From Bacteriovoracaceae bacterium UBA4097 (lineage in GTDB: Bacteria > Bdellovibrionota > Bacteriovoracia > Bacteriovoracales > Bacteriovoracaceae): 6,875 bases of DNA. Shown in pieces: positions 1-5,676 of this stretch. The stretch spans positions 67,482 to 74,356 of the forward strand of contig DFXX01000080.1 in assembly GCA_002381765.1 (NCBI GenBank). The letters run 5' to 3'. How positions within the stretch are numbered: position 1 is the first letter of the stretch; each line of letters opens with the position of its first letter. Made by a program: the position numbers and the translations under genes. The notes beneath the pieces are model-generated. The model made no database searches. It was not told the origin of the DNA and saw only the letters and a program-made list of their open reading frames with translations.

Positions 1-276
1 CTCCAAGGGGCTCCCAATGATGTAGATCTTCTAAATTCCGTTGCGAGTGCTTATTTTATCCAAGGGGATTATTCGAAAGCAGCAGCCACTTACCAAAGAA
101 TTCCCAACTCATTATGGTCTAATCCCGAAATTGGACTAAATCTCGCTTATACACTCAAAATGCTAGGTAGAGAAAAAGATGCGATAAAGGTTTTCAACTC
201 TGTATCTAAGTCCAAGAGCCCCGAACTGAAACGCTACCATTCAGTCGTTCAATCAAAATTAGGAGGTGAAGGATGA
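1..276 (+). CDS. TPR-repeat protein, 3' end only (GltE/AglT-like position)
   Basis: This is the last 91 codons of a gene that starts before the window. Frame 1 is open from base 1 to a TGA at 274-276. The peptide reads as two tetratricopeptide helix pairs: one around AYFIQGDYSKAAATYQRIP (fragment residues 18-36) and one around LAYTLKMLGREKDAIKVFNSV (about 48-68), with the usual A/Y/G/A spacing. TPR proteins act as protein-binding scaffolds. The stop overlaps the next start in an ATGA (273-276), so the two genes are translationally coupled and in one operon. Because the next genes are a small exported protein and a GltG-like FHA protein, the position matches GltE (AglT), the TPR lipoprotein of the myxobacterial Glt complex. 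That identity is inferred from context only, since the N-terminus that would show a lipobox is not in the window. Confidence 0.8.
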   Translation, partial: LQGAPNDVDLLNSVASAYFIQGDYSKAAATYQRIPNSLWSNPEIGLNLAYTLKMLGREKDAIKVFNSVSKSKSPELKRYHSVVQSKLGGEG

Positions 277-530
277 AGCTTATTACGCTTGCCCTTGCCA
301 TAAGTGTTTTCACATTCTCCGGGGGTTCTCACGCCCAGAAGAAAAAAATAAATTATGAGTATAAGAAGTTTGAAAAATTTGATTTTGATGAAATCGGAGT
401 TGCAGGGGAAGCAGGTTCTCCTGGAGACATTTCGGTTTCTCCCAGACTTAGAAATGAGTTTAAGAACAAACTTCCGGAAAGACAAAATTTTAATAAAGAA
501 ATGAAAAAAGCCATTGAAGGCATACGTTAA
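273..530 (+). CDS. Small exported basic protein (GltF/CglF-like position)
   Basis: An 85-residue protein of unrecognised sequence family. Residues 1-21 form a clear Sec signal peptide: MK, a hydrophobic core LITLALAISVFTF, and a cleavage site after SHA, with Q22 as first mature residue. No lipobox cysteine is present, and the mature protein contains no cysteine at all. The mature 64 residues are charged and lysine-rich, with aromatic residues near the start (INYEYKKFEKFDFDE) and a predicted-helical basic tail, so it is probably a soluble periplasmic or envelope protein. The start is supported by a near-perfect AGGAGG at 261-266, six bases upstream of ATG. The gene overlaps the preceding TPR gene by four bases and lies 16 bases before the FHA gene. 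In M. xanthus the small gene between gltE and gltG is gltF (cglF). The shared position suggests an equivalent role in the Glt complex, but homology is not shown. Confidence 0.85.
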   Translation: MKLITLALAISVFTFSGGSHAQKKKINYEYKKFEKFDFDEIGVAGEAGSPGDISVSPRLRNEFKNKLPERQNFNKEMKKAIEGIR

Positions 531-535
531 CTGAT

Positions 536-542
536 AGGGGAA
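536..542 (+). promoter_or_regulatory. Ribosome binding site supporting the GTG start at 547
   Basis: AGGGGAA lies about five bases before GTG 547. The alternative ATG at 577 (codon 11) is preceded only by an AAG-rich stretch with weaker Shine-Dalgarno character. This favours the non-canonical GTG start, although the first ten residues (charged, before the FHA fold) would not change the domain reading if it were wrong. Confidence 0.6.
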
Positions 543-546
543 TGCT

Positions 547-2568
547 GTGGAATTAGAAAAGAAGAAGCAGTCAAAGATGTACGAACTTCGTCCTGTTGGT
601 GCCTCTGCCAGAATAAAAGGTGGGGTATTTGGTAAAGGTCGAATTCTTCTAGGACGCTCAGAGAGCTGTGAGCTCATGATTCATCATGATTCTATTTCAG
701 CCATTCATGCTGTCATGGAGATCTTTGAAGACAAAGCCGTTATCTATGACATGAATTCAACCAATGGAACGTTTGTTAATGATGATAAAGTGATTGTTAA
801 AGAAGTTCATGTTGGTGATACCTTCCGATTAGCCGATATCAATTTTGAGTTTCTTCTCTACAACCCTAAGGCATCCCTGCCTCCTGTTTTGGACTCTCTT
901 GAACCAGGTGCCGGATCGGCTTCTGTTAAGTTGCCTCCAGTACTTCCTGAGACCGTGATTTCAAAGCCGCTTCCTAAAAAGGCACCCAAGACTTCTGATT
1001 CATCAATGCCTTCTATCGTATATCCACTTGCCGCCGATCCCAAGGCTGAGTTTAGTGAATATATTTTTGAAGATAGAAATCAACTTTACCCAATTTTTAA
1101 ATATGAATCTTCCCGCCAAGCGGTGGAAGTCATTATCCTCTTTAAGGATAATATCTTTAGCGTCGATTATCTTCCGGAAGGTAAATCAACCTACTTCATT
1201 ACAGGAATTTATCAGAGCGCCAAAGATTTAGAATTTCCTTATCTTGGTAAAAAAGAGAAGTTCCCTTTTGTAGAAGTTAAGGCCGATCATGCTTTCGTAA
1301 CAACTCTTCCTGGTTTTGAAATCTTTCACCTGAGTGACAAGAAGAAAGAGTCTGGCCATGTGGGATCAAGTATCGAGCTCTCTGGCCAAGACATCGTAAG
1401 ACTTCAAAAAGATGATCTTCAAATATTCGTAAGACATGTTGCCGCTCCTCCTAAGGTCGCTCCGGCTCCGATTCTTAAACGAGATCCTGATTTTCAAAAG
1501 TATCTAGCGATCATGCTTTTTCTTGTTGGAGCTATCTCGATAGGTATGAATTTAATTGAAGTCCCCGAAGATCCCAAGAAGGATGAGCTTGCGCCAGAGC
1601 GACTAGCAACTATTCTTTATAAGCAACCCCTTACGGTTTCCAAGAATAAGGCGGTGGAGAAATCAGAAACTCCGGTTAAGAAAGCTCAAGCCGCTCCTGA
1701 CAAGGTTGCAGTTGAGAAGAAGACTCCTACTGAAAAACAACCTGATATTAAAAAGCCCGATGTTGTAACAACTAAGACTCAGAATGATAAACCTGATCCT
1801 GGTAAAAAAACTGCACCAACCAAAAAAGTGGTTAAGCAGGGAGTGACTCCTCCTAAACCATCTGAAAAGATTGTTTCCTCAAATCCCGCGGCAGCTAGTG
1901 CTAAGGCAGCTCCAACTGCCAAGGCCCCAACTGCTATGTCTCAAGTTACAATGAAGACCGCTGGACATGTTGAAGTATATAAATCGGCCGATTTCAAATC
2001 TTCTATTAGTACTCTTGTCGCTAAAGGTGGCTCTCTTGCTGGAGTTAGAACTAAGAGTGCTTCAGGTTCAAGTGGGGCCTTCGCTGGAGCCGCTTCTGGT
2101 GTCAGCACAGGTTCGGGCAATGTTCAAACCGCAGATATCTCAACTAATCAGGGAAGCCTAGTCGGTGCTGCCTCCGGGGCCTTAGGTGAATCTAAGGGTG
2201 CCGAAGGTCTCTCTGCAAAACGGGCCATCTACACTGCTGGAATTCCCTCTGAAACTGTAGTTCTGGGTTCCATGGATCCCGATGTTATCAGACGTATTCT
2301 ATTGGATCATCTTCCTCAGTTCAGATACTGCTATCAGCAAGAGCTAAATAGAGCTGGAACAGAAACTTCCGGAACAGTGAAGCTTAACTTCACTATCGGA
2401 GCTTCCGGTCACGTCGCTCAAGCAGGTGTCGACGGCAGCTCTGCACTTCCAACAGAAGTCAAGAAGTGTGTGGTTGGAGTTCTAAGAGGTATCACCTTCC
2501 CAGAGCCTATGGGTGGGGGAACTGTAGAAGTCAAACAGCCAATCAACTTCTACCCTAAGAAAATTTAA
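547..2568 (+). CDS. gltG: GltG/PglI-like protein: FHA domain, one TM, AgmX/PglI C-terminal domain
   Basis: A 673-residue inner-membrane protein. An N-terminal FHA domain (about 25-108) carries the phosphothreonine-binding signature: G36-R37, S51-x2-H54 and N70-S-T-N-G-T75. A beta-rich cytoplasmic region follows (about 168-298), which I do not recognise as a named domain. A single TM segment lies at about 319-337 (YLAIMLFLVGAISIGMNLI). It is followed by a Lys/Pro/Ala-rich, TonB-like periplasmic linker (about 345-470), a Gly/Ser/Ala-rich stretch (about 494-557), and a C-terminal AgmX/PglI-type TonB-like domain (about 576-670) with the family's paired cysteines C595 (in RYCYQ) and C641 (in KKCVV) and the FPEP motif. 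This order is that of M. xanthus GltG (PglI), which links the AglRQS motor to the periplasmic parts of the Glt machine. The start is GTG with a good ribosome binding site. It is last in its operon, and its TAA ends on the first base of the insertion-sequence repeat. Confidence 0.87.
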   Translation: MELEKKKQSKMYELRPVGASARIKGGVFGKGRILLGRSESCELMIHHDSISAIHAVMEIFEDKAVIYDMNSTNGTFVNDDKVIVKEVHVGDTFRLADINFEFLLYNPKASLPPVLDSLEPGAGSASVKLPPVLPETVISKPLPKKAPKTSDSSMPSIVYPLAADPKAEFSEYIFEDRNQLYPIFKYESSRQAVEVIILFKDNIFSVDYLPEGKSTYFITGIYQSAKDLEFPYLGKKEKFPFVEVKADHAFVTTLPGFEIFHLSDKKKESGHVGSSIELSGQDIVRLQKDDLQIFVRHVAAPPKVAPAPILKRDPDFQKYLAIMLFLVGAISIGMNLIEVPEDPKKDELAPERLATILYKQPLTVSKNKAVEKSETPVKKAQAAPDKVAVEKKTPTEKQPDIKKPDVVTTKTQNDKPDPGKKTAPTKKVVKQGVTPPKPSEKIVSSNPAAASAKAAPTAKAPTAMSQVTMKTAGHVEVYKSADFKSSISTLVAKGGSLAGVRTKSASGSSGAFAGAASGVSTGSGNVQTADISTNQGSLVGAASGALGESKGAEGLSAKRAIYTAGIPSETVVLGSMDPDVIRRILLDHLPQFRYCYQQELNRAGTETSGTVKLNFTIGASGHVAQAGVDGSSALPTEVKKCVVGVLRGITFPEPMGGGTVEVKQPINFYPKKI

Positions 2569-2592
2569 ACTGTTCGCAGTTAACTGAGGTTA
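2568..2592 (+). repeat. Terminal inverted repeat, left end
   Basis: The outer part reads AACTGTTCGCAGT (2568-2580) and is identical to the reverse complement of 3864-3876. The inner 12 bases differ from the right copy at two positions (2581 and 2584). The tip can fold into a small hairpin (AACTG, TTCG loop, CAGTT). The inner part, TAACTGAGGTTA, has four-base complementary arms. This end is downstream of the transposase gene. Confidence 0.82.
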
Positions 2593-2600
2593 CCTAATTG

Positions 2601-2631
2601 AATAAAAAGCTCCATTTAGGAGCTTTTTATT
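2601..2631. terminator. Bidirectional intrinsic terminator
   Basis: A perfect 13-bp stem (2601-2613 paired with 2619-2631; arms AATAAAAAGCTCC and GGAGCTTTTTATT) closes a five-base ATTTA loop. The GC-rich top of the stem is followed by T5 then ATTATT on the plus strand and by a matching T-run on the minus strand, so it can end transcription both ways. It lies 32 bases after the gltG-like stop and just beyond the transposase stop (2637), inside the inverted repeat, so it appears to be carried by the element. Confidence 0.9.
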
Positions 2632-2636
2632 ATTAT

Positions 2637-3728
2637 CTACACAATCTTTTGTCTTGAATAAGGATAGTATCGATTCATAAAAGCCTCTTCTTTCGCATCA
2701 AGCTTAATCTGCGTTTTTATTCTTCGAACTCCGAATACATCTCCAAAATCTAAAACTTTTTTTGCAACACCTATATACATCGCTGGTGACCAAATGTGAG
2801 CATACGGATCATAGGAGTTTTTCTTTACAAACTTCGGCTTCATAAAGTTGCGATAGATTTTCATTATTTGCATCTTTTCTAGCAAGGCCGCTTCATGTTT
2901 TTGGAAAGAAATGGTTTCCCGCTGTTGAGAAGAAAAGAAGTGGCGATAAAGAGAATGTAATCTATTAATTGGGAATAGCGGGTTACTTGGATCACGGCGA
3001 ACCTTGGAATTGACAGTCTCATAATCCATTCTGAAATCAAAACTTCGAAGAGCTCTTTGATAAGCTCGATGCTCATCCATGAATAGTGTTCTGCCTGGTG
3101 CAAGGTTGGAGAGATTTTGAAAAACATAAACAGTCTCCTCAAACACAGAATTACGAGGGTAAGCGCCGTATTTTTTGAGCAATTCAAGATTCTTCATCTT
3201 TTGCTCCTCAGTCATCCGGCCCTTACGGTTGAGAGGGGAAAAAGTGTTGTGATAAATGAACATCGAGCGACTACCTACTGCCGTATTTACGTAACAAGGC
3301 GAGAATTGCGAGTAAGTGAAAGTTTCAAAGCCATCATAGGCCACATCTTCATCGATCTGCCTTGGGTAATTTTCTTTCTCAAAAATAAGAGACTGTCGGG
3401 CCAATTCCTTTAAACGATCTCTCACCGTGCCTTCAGCAATTTTGAGGAGACTCGCTATAGAGTTATTACTCATCCCGTTCATACTAAAATGAAGAATATT
3501 TTCAGAAAGTTCTGTCTTTCTTTTTCTGAAATCCAAAGAGAAGGTATTGCTAGAAAATTGAGTCTTACATTGTAGGCATTTATAGCGCTGATTACTAAAG
3601 GGTGGCTTCTTAGTTCTGATGATTCCATTTTTTCGGAAAAACTTCTCTAAAGTTCCCTTGTGAGATAGACACCGAAAGTTGGGGCAATAAGTAGGGATCA
3701 ATTGTAATTGATTTGTGTCTTTTTCCAT
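2637..3728 (-). CDS. IS1/IS1595-like transposase
   Basis: A 363-residue protein in one uninterrupted frame. The N-terminus has a zinc-ribbon-like set (C15-x4-C20 and C51-x2-C54, then QFSSNTF), followed by a helix-turn-helix (about 83-110; MSNNSIASLLKIAEGTVRDRL). Both are typical of IS1 InsA-type and IS1595 transposases. The RNase-H-like catalytic part has D132 (YDGFETF) and D218 (MDEHRAY). A downstream block from 255 to 277 (N-R-...-R262...R270-x-T-x-SF-x-K277) lines up with the InsB motif that begins with the catalytic Glu. Here that position is N255, giving a DDN rather than DDE set, as I recall for some IS1595 groups. The protein is longer than IS1 InsAB (about 230 residues) and needs no frameshift. 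ATG 3728 has GGAG very close upstream, and an in-frame TAG lies about 45 bases before it. It is transcribed in the same direction as the upstream ExbB/ExbD operon. Flanking terminal repeats support an active-type element. Confidence 0.8.
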   Translation of the reverse strand: MEKDTNQLQLIPTYCPNFRCLSHKGTLEKFFRKNGIIRTKKPPFSNQRYKCLQCKTQFSSNTFSLDFRKRKTELSENILHFSMNGMSNNSIASLLKIAEGTVRDRLKELARQSLIFEKENYPRQIDEDVAYDGFETFTYSQFSPCYVNTAVGSRSMFIYHNTFSPLNRKGRMTEEQKMKNLELLKKYGAYPRNSVFEETVYVFQNLSNLAPGRTLFMDEHRAYQRALRSFDFRMDYETVNSKVRRDPSNPLFPINRLHSLYRHFFSSQQRETISFQKHEAALLEKMQIMKIYRNFMKPKFVKKNSYDPYAHIWSPAMYIGVAKKVLDFGDVFGVRRIKTQIKLDAKEEAFMNRYYPYSRQKIV

Positions 3729-3835
3729 ATCTCCGAATACATGAAAAACTTGGGCCAGAGAATGATGGATCTAAAGTACTGAAAAGTGGATATCTTTTTG
3801 GTGGTGAGTTAAATTTATTACGTTGGATTTAGGTT

Positions 3836-3866
3836 AGTAAAGTGAAGTCATTAACCTCACTTTACT
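3836..3866. repeat. Hairpin-forming palindrome at the right end of the element
   Basis: AGTAAAGTGA (3836-3845) and TCACTTTACT (3857-3866) are perfect 10-bp arms around an 11-base loop, overlapping the inner half of the right terminal repeat. It sits between the stop of the ExbD gene (3881) and the transposase start (3728). Neither strand has a T-run after it, so it is not a convincing intrinsic terminator. It may be a transposase-binding or transcript-folding element. The rest of 3729-3835 holds no gene and no clear promoter that I can defend. Confidence 0.7.
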
Positions 3867-3876
3867 GCGAACAGTT
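3852..3876 (-). repeat. Terminal inverted repeat, right end
   Basis: This is the partner of the left repeat, matching at 23 of 25 positions, with mismatches at 3863 and 3860. It is upstream of the transposase gene. Its inner half is shared with one arm of the 3836-3866 palindrome, a feature the left end lacks. Confidence 0.82.
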
Positions 3877-3880
3877 GAAG

Positions 3881-4399
3881 TTACTGACCGTTGGTTAAGA
3901 CCACAAATTTGAATTCTTTAAAGCCAGCAGAGGCACAAGTGTACATGACTCGTTTGAGGTAATCATATTTAAGTGATTTATCGATTACGAGGTTGGCCAC
4001 CCCTGAGAACTTAGCAGCATCAGGAGAGAGTTTAGCAGATTGTTTAATGGTTTCCTTGACTCTAACCAGCTCGTTAAAGAGTGGAACGATTCTGCGACCA
4101 CCTTCATCAAAGACTTGCTTCTTATCTGCGTCCTCGGCATTGACCACTTCATTATCATCTACCCAAATCTGCGACTTTGAGACCTGAATATTAACACCAA
4201 AATTATTAATGGATTCAGAGGCTGATCGAGGCAGTTCAATTCCATCAGGGACATTGATAATAACACCTGAAGAGTTATAGCTTTGAAGAAGGAATACGAG
4301 AAGGATAGTTAGAATATCCAGTAGGGAAGTGATGTCGACATCGACCACTTGTCCTTTCTTTTTTCCACGTCTATGTTTTACAGATCTGGTACGTGCCAT
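3881..4399 (-). CDS. ExbD/TolR-family proton-channel protein (AglS-like)
   Basis: A 172-residue inner-membrane protein with a very basic cytoplasmic N-terminus (MARTRSVKHRRGKKKGQ). One TM segment lies at about 23-41 (ITSLLDILTILLVFLLQSY) and carries the essential acidic residue of the family at D28. A periplasmic domain follows and ends in the family-typical beta/alpha region (NLVIDKSLKYDYLKRVMYTCASAGFKEFKFVVL). ExbD/TolR/MotB proteins pair with an ExbB/TolQ/MotA channel to use the proton gradient. It is third in an operon: 11 bases separate it from the preceding ExbD, and the upstream TAAGGA provides both that gene's stop and this gene's ribosome binding site, eight bases before ATG. The order ExbB, ExbD, ExbD equals aglR-aglQ-aglS of M. 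xanthus, so this is the AglS-like member by position. Assignment between AglQ and AglS is not secure from sequence alone. Four bases downstream of its stop the insertion sequence begins. Confidence 0.85.
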   Translation of the reverse strand: MARTRSVKHRRGKKKGQVVDVDITSLLDILTILLVFLLQSYNSSGVIINVPDGIELPRSASESINNFGVNIQVSKSQIWVDDNEVVNAEDADKKQVFDEGGRRIVPLFNELVRVKETIKQSAKLSPDAAKFSGVANLVIDKSLKYDYLKRVMYTCASAGFKEFKFVVLTNGQ

Positions 4400-4410
4400 A
4401 GAGATATTCC

Positions 4411-4941
4411 TTAACTCATCAGATTGCTGAAGATAATTTTGCTAAAAAGCTCTTTTATCTTCTCGTCTAAGCCTTCTTTATTCTTTTTAAATATCGCTTC
4501 ATCAGTTCTTTGAAGCATTCTAACGGCATCCATGATCTTAACAATTTCGTCGTAAGTTAGATCCCCGCTAGGTTCAAAGATAATGGTGTTCTCATCAAGA
4601 TGCTGTTTCTTCACATCGATGAGAGTTCCATGTAGCTCTTCATAGTTGAACTCACCCTCAGACCCTCGAGTGAAAGTTTTAAAGGGACGAGAGGGGATAC
4701 CACGAGAAAGAGTGAGTTTATTTGTTTCAGCCGTCAGAGTCAGTGCTAAAGGATCTTTCTTATCCTTTGGAGGCTCAACGTCTGAAACAATAGGAACATC
4801 ACTGCTGATTTCATAAATACTCAGAAAGCTTGCAGACATAAGAAGAAAGAAGATAAAGATAAATACCGCATCCATAATAGGTACGAGATTTAGTTTCTCA
4901 TCAGTCTTAGCTCTTTTTCGGCTGCTTGGAATACGGATCAT
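4411..4941 (-). CDS. ExbD/TolR-family proton-channel protein (AglQ-like)
   Basis: A 176-residue protein of the ExbD/TolR type. The N-terminus is basic (IPSSRKRAKTDEKLNLVP), then one TM segment at about 20-39 (VPIMDAVFIFIFFLLMSASF) carries the conserved proton-binding aspartate at D24. A periplasmic domain follows with the TYDEIVKIMDAVRMLQ helix near 128-144. After this it has an extra charged C-terminal tail of about 25 residues (KKNKEGLDEKIKELFSKIIF) that the neighbouring ExbD lacks, which suggests the two paralogues do different jobs in the motor. The start is ATG 4941 with AAGAGG five bases upstream, and the gap to the ExbB gene is nine bases. It is second in the ExbB-ExbD-ExbD operon and corresponds by position to AglQ, one of the two MotB/TolR-like subunits of the M. 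xanthus gliding motor. Confidence 0.85.
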   Translation of the reverse strand: MIRIPSSRKRAKTDEKLNLVPIMDAVFIFIFFLLMSASFLSIYEISSDVPIVSDVEPPKDKKDPLALTLTAETNKLTLSRGIPSRPFKTFTRGSEGEFNYEELHGTLIDVKKQHLDENTIIFEPSGDLTYDEIVKIMDAVRMLQRTDEAIFKKNKEGLDEKIKELFSKIIFSNLMS

Positions 4942-4950
4942 AAAAGCCTC

Positions 4951-5592
4951 TTAATCATCAATCGCTTTCTTAGTGCCAAGAAGGTCTTGAAGCTTTACTG
5001 AAAATTCATCGATCTCGTTAACAATCTTTTCTGATTTGGCCATTAGGAAGGCATGAATCATCATGATAGTAATAGCTGAGAAGAGACCAAAAGCTGTGGT
5101 ATTCATAGCAACAGCAATACCCTTGGCCAGAATTTCTGCTTTTTGCGTAGGATCGGCTGCAGATACTGCAGAGAAGGAAGCAATCAAACCTTGAATGGTA
5201 CCTAATAATCCGAAGAGAGTCGAAAGGTTAGCCGCCAACTGAAGGTAAGAGAGACGCATTTCGATCTTAGGAATCATCTCGAGAGCTGTAGCATCGATAG
5301 CATTCTGAACTTGCTCAGGAGTTTGATTTGCCCGCTTAAGACCACTCTTCAAAACTTTAGGAAGAGCAGCATTTGAGCCGGAACAAACTCTGATTGCACC
5401 CTGAATATCATTGGAAAGAATATATCTTTGCAATTCATTCATAAAAGAAGGTCCATCTACATCGTAGGTATAAGAGAGCTTTTTAAAACGCTCAAGCGCC
5501 ACCGCTACCGCAAACGCCCATACAGCGAGGATGATGAACATGAAAACTCCACCCTCGGTTATAAAGCGCATAAAATCTTGAACAAAAGTCAT
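4951..5592 (-). CDS. aglR: MotA/TolQ/ExbB proton-channel protein (AglR-like)
   Basis: A 213-residue polytopic inner-membrane protein with three TM segments: about 16-33 (VFMFIILAVWAFAVAVAL), 118-140 and 158-184. The family core is clear: NLSTLFGLLGTIQGLIASF (122-140, with the conserved GLLGT at 128-132) and the AMNTTAFGLFSAI block (162-174). A cytoplasmic loop lies between TM1 and TM2 and includes the usual IEMRLSYLQLAAN lead-in. With the two ExbD proteins downstream it should form a proton-driven stator-like motor. The equivalent set in M. xanthus (AglR with AglQ and AglS) powers gliding through the Glt complex, and a GltG-like gene is encoded convergently nearby. ATG 5592 has AAGGGGA six bases upstream, and a TATAAT lies about 40 bases upstream. 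ExbB for TonB or TolQ are alternatives, but the double-ExbD layout and neighbours favour AglR. Confidence 0.85.
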   Translation of the reverse strand: MTFVQDFMRFITEGGVFMFIILAVWAFAVAVALERFKKLSYTYDVDGPSFMNELQRYILSNDIQGAIRVCSGSNAALPKVLKSGLKRANQTPEQVQNAIDATALEMIPKIEMRLSYLQLAANLSTLFGLLGTIQGLIASFSAVSAADPTQKAEILAKGIAVAMNTTAFGLFSAITIMMIHAFLMAKSEKIVNEIDEFSVKLQDLLGTKKAIDD

Positions 5593-5631
5593 AAAGAATC
5601 CCCTTCCATGGAAATATAAAGGTTTGGATTC

Positions 5632-5660
5632 ATTATATGCGTAATTTTAATGGGATAAAA
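5632..5660 (-). promoter_or_regulatory. Probable promoter of the aglRQS-like operon
   Basis: On the minus strand a perfect TATAAT occupies 5637-5632. With a 17-base spacer the -35 position (5660-5655) reads TTTTAT, a weak match to TTGACA. Initiation would fall near 5625, giving a leader of about 33 bases that contains the AAGGGGA ribosome binding site. It lies between the terminator of the upstream gene pair and the ExbB start, which is where a promoter for the motor operon is needed. Confidence 0.55.
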
Positions 5661-5676
5661 TGTTTTTTCGGTTTGA

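Larger units (their letters stand above)
2568..3876 (-). mobile_element. Insertion sequence, IS1/IS1595-like, about 1.31 kb, apparently complete
   Basis: The element is defined by 25-bp terminal inverted repeats (2568-2592 and the reverse complement of 3852-3876) that match at 23 of 25 positions, the outer 13 being identical. It holds one intact transposase gene on the minus strand. It occupies almost the whole gap between two convergent genes: the left repeat begins on the last base of the gltG-like TAA, and four bases separate the right repeat from the stop of the downstream ExbD gene. No direct target duplication is visible: the nine bases outside the left end (GAAAATTTA) and outside the right end (GAAGTTACT) do not agree, nor do frames shifted by one or two bases. 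The ends could be off by a base or two. Family assignment rests on the transposase motifs; IS1 and IS1595 are both plausible. Confidence 0.78.

Noticed and set aside
249..677. 142-codon open frame on the minus strand across the TPR end, the small protein and the FHA start
   Set aside because: It opposes three well-supported plus-strand reading frames, its peptide is low-quality (runs of F, I and R, no domain), and it has no sensible operon partner.
1640..2210. Lys/Pro/Ala and Gly/Ser/Ala-rich stretches as a DNA repeat array
   Set aside because: They are low-complexity protein linker coding with no periodic nucleotide unit, as expected for a TonB-like periplasmic spacer.
2879..3413. Two roughly 100-codon open frames inside the transposase gene, one on each strand
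   Set aside because: Both lie wholly within the transposase reading frame, which has clear zinc-ribbon, HTH and catalytic motifs; their peptides show none.
3836..3866. Intrinsic terminator for the ExbB/ExbD operon
   Set aside because: The 10-bp stem is AT-rich with an 11-base loop and no T-run on the minus strand, so it is kept only as a hairpin.
2568..3876. The inverted repeats as a convergent-gene terminator pair or regulatory operator rather than insertion-sequence ends
   Set aside because: Twenty-three of 25 matching bases enclosing an intact transposase gene fit terminal repeats far better, and neither repeat has the T-run of a terminator.
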